From Chaetorhynchus papuensis (Eukaryota > Chordata > Aves > Passeriformes > Rhipiduridae), in contig VWYX01001280.1 in the NCBI GenBank assembly GCA_013396525.1, forward strand, positions 142,644 to 206,643: a stretch of 64,000 bases of DNA, read 5' to 3'. The position numbers and the translations under genes are program-made. Every line of letters begins with the position of its first letter. Within the stretch, counting starts at the first letter, position 1. A model generated the notes under the pieces. It was not told the origin of the DNA and ran no database searches. It was given only the letters and a program-made list of their open reading frames with translations. This document shows, in pieces, positions 11,626-23,300 of this stretch.

Positions 11626-13189
11626 CTGGAACAGAGCCACAGTGAGCCCAGAGGGGCTGCAAATGGTCACCTGCTCCCACCTGCATCCCCCAGGACCGGC
11701 CTGACCACCCAGCACTCAGCAACAGCCTTGGGTTTGGCTGATCCTCACAAATAAATGACACGACCGCAACACGCGGCAGCACCCCACAAGCTCCCACCTA
11801 AATAACTCTTAATTTATCTTAGAGGCAACCAGGGCAGCTTAAATATCTTTGGATGTGCCCTCGTGCAGGGGCTCATTAGCTTCTTTTCCATACCCTAATT
11901 TCCAGGTAAGTCACTTAAGTGAAAAGTGGGCAAAACTTAAAATGCTCCTTTCCAGCTTTCACACGGAGTGGGTGCAGCTCATCGTGGCACACCAACACAT
12001 CATTCCCAGTGGGATTTTGTGTCCCATGGCTGATACAACAAAATTAGGACTGAGATTTATTAACGGGGTTTATTTTGAGAGGAGACATTTACTTTTGGTT
12101 TTCTCCTTAACTTACTGTGCACTCCTCTCTTTCCAACACTGATTATTTATTTGTTTTATAACACACATAACGAGTTTGACCTGTTTGTGACACTTACTTG
12201 CTTGTCCTCTGATGACTGCACAGGCATCTGCATGGCCTGGACACTGCTGACTTCCTTGTCTGTTGCAGTCGTCATCACTAGAGCCTACACAGGTGTAACA
12301 CTGCAGTGCTTCACCTGGGAGCGGGGAGAAGACACCACTCAGAGCAGCACTGTTCAGGGTTTATGAAAAGTATTTAAAAATACCAGCCTTTCTAATGTTG
12401 TTTCAAGCACACATTAAAAAAATTGCAAAAAAAAGTTTCAGGAAGTCCAAAGATTCTGCAAATCTTATCAATGGTTCTTTTTTAGAAATGGTTCGGATAC
12501 TGGTAAAAAAATTAATAGTAATAGAAAAAATCAACCACAGATTATTTGTTAAAATCTGCACTTAAAATAATACAAAAAACATCCGATGTTCTGTAACTGC
12601 ATCCACATCTTCTTGTAGTATTTTCAGAGCAGAGCCCACAAGTTGTTTTTTCCCCCCTCCACCATGATCTTTGGTCCACAGTACCATGAAAAAGCACATT
12701 CTATACACATAAAATCGTACAATGATCCAATTTTCCTTTTCTCCTGCAGTATCAATTCAGCTGGAAAGCACAGCAGTGTATCTTGAGTTCTGCTCTTTAA
12801 ACATTACAACCATAACTCAATCCTCTTTCTTTCCCTTGGTTCAAACTACGTGGCATTTTCAAAGGCAAGCAGGAATTTGAAAGGTATTTAAAATCCCACA
12901 CTTGGAGCTCGCAGAGCAGAAGTCCCACCCTTGCTGTCAGTGGGGACATTTGAATTTGTCAGCAGTCATATTTATCTTTACAGAGGTGCAGTTCTGTGCT
13001 GCTAACCACACACACAAAATGACCTGAAACCAACCCAACCCAGCAGAGGAGCCCAGAACAGCAAAAAGGCTCAGCCATGCCTGAGGGTAGCAAATGCAAA
13101 TGAAGCAAAAAAGGAAAAGAAAAAGGAGCTGACTTACTTTTGAGGACAAAAAGGGAGCTGACAAGAACCAGGCTGAAGACTGTCCACAT
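11420..13189 (-). CDS. Ly6/uPAR-domain GPI-anchored protein, three coding exons, 124 aa
   Basis: Exons 13189-13138, 12314-12198 and 11625-11420 join in phase 1 at both introns, the arrangement usual for Ly6 genes. The protein has a signal peptide (MWTVFSLVLVSSLFVL, then KSEA) and then LQCYTC at the start of the LU domain. The ten cysteines are in the family order: C-x-x-C, DDDC, QQC, DAC, KSC, SFC, the CC pair in HCCYSNNCN, and the final CN. The tail, SSSSYLSLLIFTLLWHPLVK, is hydrophobic as in GPI-anchored members. Such proteins are extracellular, membrane-tethered, three-finger-fold modulators or receptors. Which relative (CD59-, LY6E-, PSCA- or LYPD-like) cannot be decided by eye. No TACC2-adjacent Ly6 gene is known to me in mammals. 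An in-frame TAA 27 nt before the ATG supports this start if no 5' intron intervenes. Confidence 0.88.
12198..12314 (-). CDS. Ly6-like gene coding exon 2 (first half of LU domain)
   Basis: 117 nt: two bases completing Ser, 38 codons, one base. The acceptor is CCGCTCCCAG and the donor A/GTAAGT. It encodes EALQCYTCVGSSDDDCNRQG then SQQCPGHADACAVIRGQA. It supplies cysteines 1-5 of the LU domain, including the diagnostic LxCYxC start. Confidence 0.9.
13138..13189 (-). CDS. Ly6-like gene coding exon 1 (signal peptide)
   Basis: 52 nt encoding MWTVFSLVLVSSLFVLK plus one base, with donor A/GTAAGT. A hydrophobic core of about 12 residues is typical of a secretory signal. The base at -3 of the ATG is A, which is favourable for initiation. 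The previous in-frame codon series reaches a TAA nine codons upstream without another ATG. Confidence 0.87.
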
Positions 13190-13814
13190 CGTGGAGATCC
13201 AAGAGATGCACCATTAGGCAAAGAAAGCAGTTTGTTTGCTATTAGAGCCTTAATGCTCCTCTTCCATCCCTAATCCTCCGCAGAGGATAACTTACAGGAT
13301 AAAGAGGTGTGCTGAGAGGGCTACTTAGCGAGCTCATTCCGGCTGCACCTCTAATCACACCAGCCTCATCCCCACGAGCCCTGCAGGCAAGTTCTTCCAG
13401 GAGCAGGAAGGAGCAGATGTATTCACCTTTCAGTGAAGCCAGACACGCTTAAAAACCACCCCGACACCGCTCGCCACGGCCTCGGCTCCTCCAACAGCCT
13501 CATTACATTTGCCCATGGGATTTGCTGGATCAGGGTCAGGGCATTAAATATTTTGGAGGATTAAGCCCATGCTTGAGGCTTGAGTGGTCCAAATCCAACA
13601 CACACACACATATATATACATATATATATTTAGAGAGACAGTAAGATGGAGACCTAGATATGAGCACAGAAGCAGCATACTCTGGTGACCCACAAAGTGC
13701 TCCAAGCAGCCACCCATGAAGTGCTTTCTGAGGAGGAATTAATTCCCAAGAGAGCATCTGGTGCTGAAATAAGCAAGTGAAGGACACAAAACAGAGCCAT
13801 ACTTATCTTCAACT
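13190..13814 (-). promoter_or_regulatory. Short TACC2 to Ly6-like intergenic interval, likely Ly6-like promoter and 5' UTR
   Basis: This interval of about 620 bases must hold the start of the Ly6-like gene. A modestly CpG-containing patch is at 13430-13500 with a weak TTTAAG element on the minus strand. A GTAAGT donor-like site at about 13287-13292 (minus) would fit a non-coding first exon. An alternating CA/TA microsatellite is at 13598-13630. None of these is strong evidence alone. Confidence 0.35.
13598..13630. repeat. CA/TA compound microsatellite
   Basis: ACACACACACACATATATAT followed by ACATATATATATT. It lies in the interval between TACC2 and the Ly6-like gene, upstream of the latter. 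Confidence 0.9.
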
Positions 13815-14305
13815 TTCAACGAAAAAATTTATTTACAATAGAGAATTTCATTTGTGACATGCATTTTCCTCCTTTTTTTTTTTTTTTTAAATTTTATTTT
13901 ACAAATCAGCAAATGCAGATAAGTTTACATTCCTTAAGGCAAGAGTCCCCATGCAAGTAATACATGTTTATATTAAATCCAAAAGACATCCAACATGGGA
14001 ACTCATGTACAAAGGGAAGGCTAGGATCAGCAATTTGTAATTTCTTAGAGAACTTGACAATCTCCCTGATACAGGAACTTTGAGATCAACTTGCTATGAA
14101 TTATACTATGAAAATGCAAACAATAGCAAGAAATTCTGATAGTCATCTTAGTACTGCATACAATTAAATCAACTTTATTTAGAAAGAAAATACAGTAGTG
14201 CATACGAAAAAGTGAAAATATAACCTGTCCACATAAATGTATGGACATCAGTGTGCCAATGGTCATATTGCACTCAATATTGAAGTCCAGAAATTTGGTT
14301 AAAAG
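13815..14305 (-). other. TACC2: TACC2 3' untranslated region
   Basis: The stretch after the TACC2 stop has no other coding sign and is AT-rich. Three AATAAA signals are seen on the minus strand (TTTATT at 14174-14179, 13893-13898 and 13828-13833). A poly-pyrimidine run on the plus strand at 13872-13889 becomes an A-rich tract in the transcript. The last signal would place the end about 490 nt after the stop. Which site is used cannot be told from sequence alone. Confidence 0.6.
13828..13833 (-). terminator. AATAAA polyadenylation signal, distal for TACC2
   Basis: AATAAA on the minus strand, the last of three downstream of the TACC2 stop. Cleavage would be expected 10-30 bases further, near 13800-13818. 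That leaves about 620 bases to the ATG of the next gene on the same strand. Confidence 0.5.
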
Positions 14306-14371
14306 TTAGCTTTTCCCCATTTTGGCAATCAGTTCATCACAAATCTTCGTTAGTTCTTCTATCTCTTTATT
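14306..14371 (-). CDS. TACC2: TACC2 terminal exon with stop
   Basis: 66 nt: 21 codons plus TAA. The acceptor is TTATTTTCCAG. It encodes NKEIEELTKICDELIAKMGK and a final S before the stop. This is the conserved C-terminus of the TACC domain, the same as human TACC2 as I remember it, so the gene is intact at its 3' end. Confidence 0.97.
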   Translation of the reverse strand, partial: NKEIEELTKICDELIAKMGKS

Positions 14372-17300
14372 CTGGAAAATAAAATATGAAGTATTATGAA
14401 AAGGATTGCTGCGTTAAATGAGGGGTTTTTTTTAATTTTAATATTATCTAGCTTTTGGGAGAAGTGTGGGAAAATTAACTTCTCTCCAGTGCTGAGAACA
14501 GGATATCCATACATACAGATATTTAGCACAACTAAGTGTTCATCTCCACAGCGCAGCTACATACATTCAAAAAAACGCTTCCTTTTTCCCAAATACAGCT
14601 CCTCCACTTTTAATAAATCAAATTTAGCACCCAAGCAGACAGCTTTATAGCAGCCATTCCCAGCACACCACAGTAATACACAGAGGAATTTTGTTTCTAG
14701 GCTGCACTTTTCCAATTTTTTTTCATTATTTTCAGCCTGTCTTGCAGAGCTGCAAGCAAGGACGAGCTGTACCATGCCAAAGCAAGCTCCCTTGGCTGAG
14801 CTAGAGAAGAGAGATATAAATAGGCATTTCCTCCAGACACTTTGGAATTAGCACTGGAATTACAGCTAGCACTAAAAAGGGAAACAGAACCTGAGGGAAG
14901 AACTAAAGGAAGGTCTGAGGATTGAAGCAAACCAAGGCCTGGGCTGCAGAGGTGCACCCCGAGCTCTGGCCGAGGCTGAGCCAGCCCCGAGCACTTGGGC
15001 TCAGATCAAACCTGGGTCCAGCTGGTGCACACGGGGGGTTTTGTCCTAAAATCTGGGCAGTGCTGCTGTCCCCGTGATGCCTTTTCCTGGTCTTAAAATC
15101 AAGATTCAAACACAGTTAGAAGGGATAAAGGGATTTTACCTTGGGATTTATTTTAAAGATCCTTGGGTGCACCACGTCCAGGTCGAATGCACCTCCATGC
15201 ACACCCCAATCCCCCCTGCAATGCCCTCTCCTAAAAGCTCTGGTCTAACATTATAGGTGTTACTAATTAGCAGATCTATCAAAGATTCCCCAACGAGATG
15301 CTCGAGTGAGCCCCCCTCCCCAAGGAACCTTCCCCTGAATGGTTCTATCTCAGTTTACAAAATGTGTTCTGGAGAGGACCTTGGGCTCTGGGCACACTGA
15401 TCCCTGACTACGAAGCTTCTCAAATGTTCAGTCTCCCAGCCTGATGAACAAGTCCAAGAATGTGGGTAAAAAGCACTGAGAATACAGAAGTTGTAAAAAG
15501 GTATAAAAGGGGTATAAAAGAAAAGACAAAAATCATCATAGCATCACCCGGGGCCAGGGAGCTGCAGGACAATGCTCAGGCAGAGCTTGGCTCTGGGGAG
15601 AGCAGACTCCTGATTTACCTTTTGTTCCAGTGTTCTCTCCAAGGCGTCCACTTTGAGCTGCTCCTTCCGAAGGCTGGCCTGGTACGCTGCCTGCTCCTGC
15701 TGGGCCTTGCCTCTCACTTGTGCAATTTCAGCATTGGCTCTGCAAAAAACACAGGTTTGGGTCACAGCAGCTTCCCTACAGGAAAGGGCAGAGGGTGCCC
15801 AAGGGTGGACAGCACCTTAACAAATGGGGGGAGAGGGCAGCGCTGCCTTCTGCACATCCTGGATGTATTCTGAGACTTGTCCCTAGAGACTTTTCACAAC
15901 TCCCTTTCTTGCTCAGCAGAGGCTGAAGAGTCTTTTCTTAATGTCTGTGCTGCTCCCTTCATGCTTCTCTCAGATATCTGTGCTGGGTTCACAAATATGA
16001 CTCAGGTAGAAGTGTTTTATGGCAGTTTCTAAACCTGATCTCCAGTTCAGGGGACTGTACTGTGAGTCCTGAATGTAATTCCTAGAAAGACTTAATTGGT
16101 CATTACATGGAAATCTAGAAAAAAGAAACTGGCTAATGGCTTCCTCCTTGATCTTCTAAAGGAAACACAATAAAGAAACACAAAGACATCAGATAAATGT
16201 CGAAATTTAAGGTGTTCTGTATGGTCAAGAGCTGAAGAAACACCATCACATTGCAGAAATTCTCATTATTGCATTTCTTTCCACCCTCTATCACAGAACA
16301 CCCATGCTTTACATACTGCAGGAGCACAGGGATGTGAGGTCCAGCCATGGGAATCCCCCTGCAGCATGAACTCCTGAAAAAATATGTGTACAATCCATGC
16401 ACCATCCCTGGAAGTGTCCAAGGCCAGGCTGGATGGGGCTTGGAGCAACCTGGGATCGTTGAAGGTGTCCCTGCCCATGGAACTAAACGTTTTTTAAGAT
16501 CCCTTCCAACCAAAACCATTCTGTGAATCCATGACTCAATTACCTGTCCAGTTTTTCCTCGGCGTGAATTTTGAGTGCCTGATACCTCTGCTCTTCCTTC
16601 TTTACTCGTGATAAATATTCCTGCGCGCATTTCTTCAACACTTCTTCATTCTTAAAAGAGAAGATGACATCAAGTTTAATCCAAGAGGTTAAAATGCAGG
16701 ACAGGCACCTGTTTGTGGGAGTCACACACAGCTGTCTGCAGGGCTGCAGTCCAACACTGACACCCCCACGGAGGCCACCAGAAGGACAATATTACACAAT
16801 GCAAAAAAAGCTTCACGATTTTTCTGTTTGCATTTGATAGCTGGCTGCAATCCTTCACCTGAGGATTATGGTCTGTCAGGCAGGACATCAGAATTAGCTG
16901 GAAACACAAGTCCTGCCTTCTGTTCAGCAGCACTGCTACACAGGCCCTGCTCAGCTCTGCCCTTTAGAGGAGTTGTTAACCTGACTCACCTTCCGAAACC
17001 CCTCCAGGACTTCTTTCATTTTCTCGTATCTCCTGAAAAGATCCGCCAGGGATTTCTCCACTGAGTTCAGATCAGCCAAAGCTTGCTCCTTCTCCACAAT
17101 CAGCTGCTGAACAGTGTGGTGGGAGACAGATTTCTCTCTCTGTTCATCCTCTGAAAGAAGAGAGCAGTAGGGAAAAGAGAGATTCTCAGAAGGGTAACAG
17201 TAGCACCAACACTGATTTCACTGTCATCTACAGTTTCTACTATACTCTGCTCTAGTTGTGTATTAGTAAGTTTACAGGACCCAAAAAAAGTCAGGTTTAT

Positions 17301-20300
17301 ATAAAGACACAAGCCTGCTTTGGGAAACAGTTGCTAAGAACAGTGATATTTAAGTATTTTGATGTTGGGGGAAAATGTGAATGTATCTCTGTACTGCTGA
17401 TTTCTTCACTCTGAACTTGGCTGTTCCCATGGAAAGGCAGGTGTTGGATTTCCCCTGCTTGCCTGAAGATGCACTAGCTGAAGGAAAGGACATTTATGCA
17501 CATTCCTAGCACTGGCCACAAATTATCTGCCATTGCTGATAAATGCTTGTCATCTGCTGGCATCTTCTACTCCTGCACAAACAAGGCAATTTATCCAGTG
17601 GAATTCAATTCTTCCCTTGGAAAAGCAGTGTTCTGCCAGCTCTCAGGATTACTGTAGCAAGTGGCAGAAAGGAAATCTAACAGTAGACAGACTTCCTAAG
17701 TGTAAAAAACCTGCAAAAAAACATCTGCCAAGATCCTCCTGGGTATAGTTACATTTGAGTCAGGGATGGTGGGAAGAACATAACAGGAATCCAAATCCAT
17801 ATGGAGGAGAAATTTTCAAGGGAATTGATCTCATAATAAGCTGGAATATCCACATAACACTGGAAGAAAAGGTCTGGCACCGTCTTGCAAAATGCTGCAG
17901 CGTTTCCTTCATATCCTAAACAATAATTCTTCTGTCCATGTTTTAAGGGCTACTTTGAATGATACTGAAAGGAAAACCCACCCTCAGAACACAGCAGCTC
18001 TGTATTACCATTTTCCTTGGTCTATGATAGAAACTAAAATAAGGTAAGAATTTCTCCTGTGGAAAAAAGCATGGGGCATTTCACTTAAATGTACTTTTAA
18101 TTTGGGCCTTTGTATTTGGAAACATAAGGAACTAAACAAGTCTGGGTTTTTTATTTGGATAGAATTTTTCATCAGAAAGCTGTTTTTTCAGAAGTTTTCA
18201 TATTTATAGTGCTGGTCAGCTCTGAAATGCCAAAGCTGATACTGTCAACTCCCAAACTGAGATTAATCTCTTCCTTTTGCATATTCCACCCAAAAAATAC
18301 ACATTCCTGCAGGCCTGACCAAGGCCAGAGCAGGGATGATGCCATGCTGTGTATCAGCTCCTGGGCTACACTCTGTGCTCCTCTGCTCACCCTGACAGCA
18401 CCTGGCTGGGCAGAGCCTGACCTGAGCTTATTCTGCTCTGTGTGATACAGAAGATCAAAAGAACCAGAGAGGCTCTCAGGACCTGCTTGTAACACCTTTA
18501 TTTTACTGGTGAGCAAACACCTTTGACATGCAGAGAAGCCCAGAGCCCTGTAATACAACATCACTTGGATATATTTAACACCTTATTAAAAATAAACATT
18601 CTCTTCTATTTTGCTTTTTCAGAGACACCCTGTATTCCTCCATGTCAAAACCGTGTTCTCAATTAAATTTACAAAACCATTTGTTGTCATTTGTTCATTT
18701 TTCTAAACCTGAGAAGCTGTCTCCTTGTGTTCCAGCACTAGATTTGTTTAATTGTGCTGGAGATGACACCCTGACTGGGCAATTCCAAACCCCTTCCTGG
18801 CAGGATCCTGTTCTCTGGCAGCACTTCTGTCACTGCAACTCCAGGCAGGGTAAGAGATCCCTGCACATCATCATCCAAAATACTTCAATGTATTTAATGT
18901 CACATCTTTACTTTTTGTGAGACTGAGGTATTTTAGCAACTTCCTTACTTGTTTCTAGGGCAATCAGAAGGTTAATAATTCATGTCACACTCCCTCCTCT
19001 CCCTCCCAGTGCATCACAGGGCCTCCTCTCTCCTCAGCTGGATCAGCTCCTCCAACACTTGATCCCCAGCACCATTTAAACTTGCACGTGGGAAACTGGG
19101 GCAAGTGCTACAGAATCACAGAATGGTTTGGGTTGGAAGGCACCTCAGAGCTCACGTAGTTCCACCCCCCTGCCATGGGCAGGGACACCTCCCACTCTTA
19201 GAGCAGGTTGCTCCAAGCCCTGTCCAAGTGATGCTCCCAAACCAAAGTGGTTAAATACTATAAATACCAGAAGCTTGGCTGGAGGGGGACTAGGGTTTTA
19301 TGTGATATTTTCATAAAATTGTAGAATGGTTTGGGTTGGAAGTTCCTTCTATTTTCTAAGGCTATGATTTAGTTTCAAGAATATGTGCTGGTAACAGCCT
19401 GCCAGTCGAATCTTAGATAAGAAGTTACATATACTTATCTAAATATATTTACAAAGCTTTGTGATTGAAATATTTCAATTAAATGACTTCCAGGTCTGCA
19501 ACACACCCTGCCCAGGGCTCACCAACAATAACAGCAGTATGCTCAGGACTAACACTATCCAAATTGACAGAATCAGAGCAGCACCACGGCAGATCTGCTT
19601 TCAGGCTCAGCTCACTACTACTCACATGACTTAATGGGAATGCAGCAAACAGACAACAAAAGCAAAAGAAACTAAAGATGCAAAATGCTGGTGTGAAAGT
19701 TGGTGAAAAGCTTTACTTACCAGGCTTGCCTGTTTTGTTTTTGCAAGCAAATAGCAAGAAGCAACGAAAACGGAAGCAAAATAGAAAAATCGGGAATTGT
19801 TAGGAAAGCAGCAAATAAGTAATGCAACAACCTGTAATGCACAAAGCATAACATCTGTTTGTTTTTCACAAGGAGAATCTCACAATGTATTCAAATGTAA
19901 AGCATAAGGATACATTTTTAACAGGAAAAAAAAAAAAACCCAAACCAACATTAGAAATCTGTCAGTGAAAAGGAATTGGGGATTTTGGCCGTGACCCAGG
20001 CGTGGGGAGGGTGGGGTGCAGGGAGCACTGGGGTCACCCAGGCTCTGCTCTGTGGCTGTCAGAGCAAACACCAGGCACAAAGCAGCAGCACAAGCAGCAG
20101 GCTGCCCTGGAAAGCCTGGTCTTTCTTCTCCCCCATCCCTCAGTGTAAACCAAAATGTGTTAAGGGGTGAGGCAAATGTAAGAAAAAAAGAAAAAGAGGA
20201 TAAAGCACCAGTTAAAAAATACGCCAAGTGACACTAACAGGGATCTCCACACTGACAGCTTGCAAGCTCTGGCTGCACAGAGTGTGTGGCATGAACTAAT

Positions 20301-23300
20301 CACAGCAGCTAAGTGGGGTAATATTGGGTTCTATAAATATATAAATATATAAATATATATATATATAACAGCAAATACTAAACCTTCCACAGCCCTTGAA
20401 ATCAAAGGCAATTGCTGCTTGCAATGCAGGTTTTTCAGTGCCTTTAGAGGCAAACATAAGCAGCCATATATTCTTAATACGAGATATTTTCAGTATTCAT
20501 TATACACACACACATGCCAACCTACAAAAAGCTCAGCAGGACCTATCAACCTCACTGAATATTCATCAAAGGGATTGGTGAAATTGGTTTATGTGCAGTG
20601 CCCTTCTAACAGGGCTGTATAAATAGTTCAGGAGGGTTAAATGATGAACAGAAGCAGCACAGGCATTTCTTTTGTTAAGATGCAGATTCTGCTTTAGCAC
20701 TGAGGCATTACAGTGATAACAGGTCACTGGAGTACATGCAAATAGCAAACACACAAGTGTTCTCCTCCACATGTGGCATTCGGATGAGCAAACTCCTTTA
20801 TCGGAAGGGACAGCAATTTACAAGAAATGGCATGAGAAAGTGGGACAATTAGATCAAGAATTTACATTAAATGCAGGGAGAAGCCTCACATTTAACGTAT
20901 TACCACGCTGTAGGATTTGCATACTGCTCCAATTAACACAGAAAGGATGTTTTCTGTGTCACTGTTGTTGGTTCGGCTCCTTTGCAAACGGACAGCAAAT
21001 TAAATTATTTATAGCCATAGCCCTTAAAAACTCACCATAGAGCATCTGAGACGCTCTGATACTCTGAATCTGAAGTTTAAAGGTCTATTTACTCGTCCTC
21101 AATGGCCCAGTGCTTAAATTATCCTTCATTCTTTGCAACAAGAGGAATGATGGAATGTACTGTGCACAGCAAGGCTGTGCCTCTGCCTCCCATTCAGTAT
21201 CTAATTGCTGCGCTGCAGTCTCAAACTTCGATGTTTTTTTTTCCTAAATCTGTTTATCAAAAACAGAATTTGAATTTTTTATCAATAAGAAACTTCTGCT
21301 GCTAACTGTGAGCACAACTCAGAAGCGAAGGACAGGTCCTTTGCATGTCCATATCACTGGCCAGGTTAAGGGTGGAAGCCACCCCAGAGTATGTTTAGTG
21401 TAAACCAAAATGAAGTAAGTTCTTTGCATGCTCTGGTCACTCCTGCTTTAACACCTGCATGATGACAGTGACAGACACCACGTCAGAAGGCAACAAGTCA
21501 GCTCAGTTGTACATACAAAAGGCAATGGAGGCATAACACCAGAGAAAATGAAGCCTGGCATATTATTAGTGTTTATTAATCATTGTTATATATATATTTC
21601 ATTAATTACTTTATTTATTATAGCTGTCATTCTCAGATAATTTATTTGCAGGTCCATTTTAGCCTTCACTTGAAAGGAGGCTGGGATGTCTCCCAACAGC
21701 CAAGGAATCAAGGAAGGCAGCAAAAGCACCAGACATTGGTGCTCTTCCCAGCAATTTTGGCCTTGGAGATCCCAAAATCCCACTCAGCCAATCCCACAGC
21801 TCGAGCTGAAGCAGTACAAGGCAGCACAATCCACTGGTGCTTTCTATAGCCAGACTAATAAAAAGAGCTTTAGAAATCTTACAAGAGGCTTTAAAATCAC
21901 ATCCCAGGGGCCAGATCTCCCACGCCGAGGAACCACACAAGCCCTGCAGCCTTTGGGTTTGACGTGCTACTGAGCATTGAGCTTTTTATTTGTGGGATGT
22001 GCTGCTAGCAAAGGTGCTTTTTAATTACTGAGAGGCAAAACTTGTCATAATTTAGACCTGAAAGGAGACCCCTGTGCCAGTAAGCAACTGGAGGGGGGTG
22101 GATTGGCCACTCGTAACCTCCCAGCTGGGATTGAAGTTAATCTCGGTTTTGGTCTGATCGATGCACTTAGCACAGATAATCCCTGGTGTGGTAAAGAGCT
22201 AAGTTTGGTATCTGCCATTAAACAGCTGGGAGCTGATGCCTAAGGGGTTTTTAGGTCACTGAGAGTCTCTCCTGGAGAAACCCAAGAATGTGAACCTGCT
22301 TCCTATGGGCCAGTTTGCTCTGCTGCAGAAGGGAAAGCCCTGAGCTTTCTGTGTTACCTCAACTGCCTGGGGGCTGCTGGCTGTGAACTGAGGCCTTGAC
22401 TTTTCCTTTTCTGGTGTCCTCAGATGCATTCACAATTCCCTGCAGCATCAGCAGATGCAGCCAGCATCAAAATGAAGCCCACAGACTTCACCCAGGGAGC
22501 ATCTTGCACAGTAGGAACACCTACCTATCATCTGAGCAATCGTCTTCTCATATTCCGAAACTATTTTTCTGCAAGAGGGAAAAAAAAAAAAAAGAAAAAC
22601 TTTTGGCAAACAACATCATTGCTCATGCTTACTTAGCAAATAACACTATCAGCAAGTGAACTGTGGTATTTTTAAAGAGATACAGAACCCCATCACACGT
22701 TTATATGTTCTTTATTGCCCAAATAACAAATAAACCTGACAATTTTAACATTGCACCTGATTTTTAATTCTCCATGGAAATCAATAAAGGTGAGGGAAGG
22801 AAGAAGAGGTTGCTTTGAAACAGATCCTGTTTTTTGAAACATCACCCATCATGATTACAAACATAATGGTCTAACTCAAGAATTACAAAGAGCCTGATTT
22901 TTCCATTACTTTCTCCCCTCCTCTCCATATTTGTGTTGGTTTATTTTTAATGTAAACTTTAAGTAAACTTGTAACTGGTAGCAAGTTAACCTAACAGGAG
23001 TAGTGTTGGCTGTCACCCAAAATGTGTCTCATCTTCTAAATGAATCTTCTCATGACTAAATGATTCACTACCACTTTAAAGATCAAAAAATTCAACTGTG
23101 TAGCACAAAATCCATCATATTCCATTTCCCAAATCCGTTTTTGAAGCAGAGGTGGCAAAATGTTACTTTTAAGACTGTTTTATTTTGTATACTCACGGTA
23201 GGCTTTGAATTTCCTTCTTGAAAAGAGGTTAGCCAAAATAAGCAGATTAAATGTGATTTAGAAAGATGATCCATCCCTTCCCAGAGCCAAATAAAGCTAA

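Larger units (their letters stand above)
14372..16989 (-). other. TACC2 3'-most introns
   Basis: The introns 14372-15618, 15740-16543 and 16651-16989 hold only unique sequence plus the CR1 at 16400-16535. Confidence 0.7.

Noticed and set aside
20333..20368. Several TATAAA words considered as a promoter
   Set aside because: They are units of an AT microsatellite inside an intron with no transcript start evidence.
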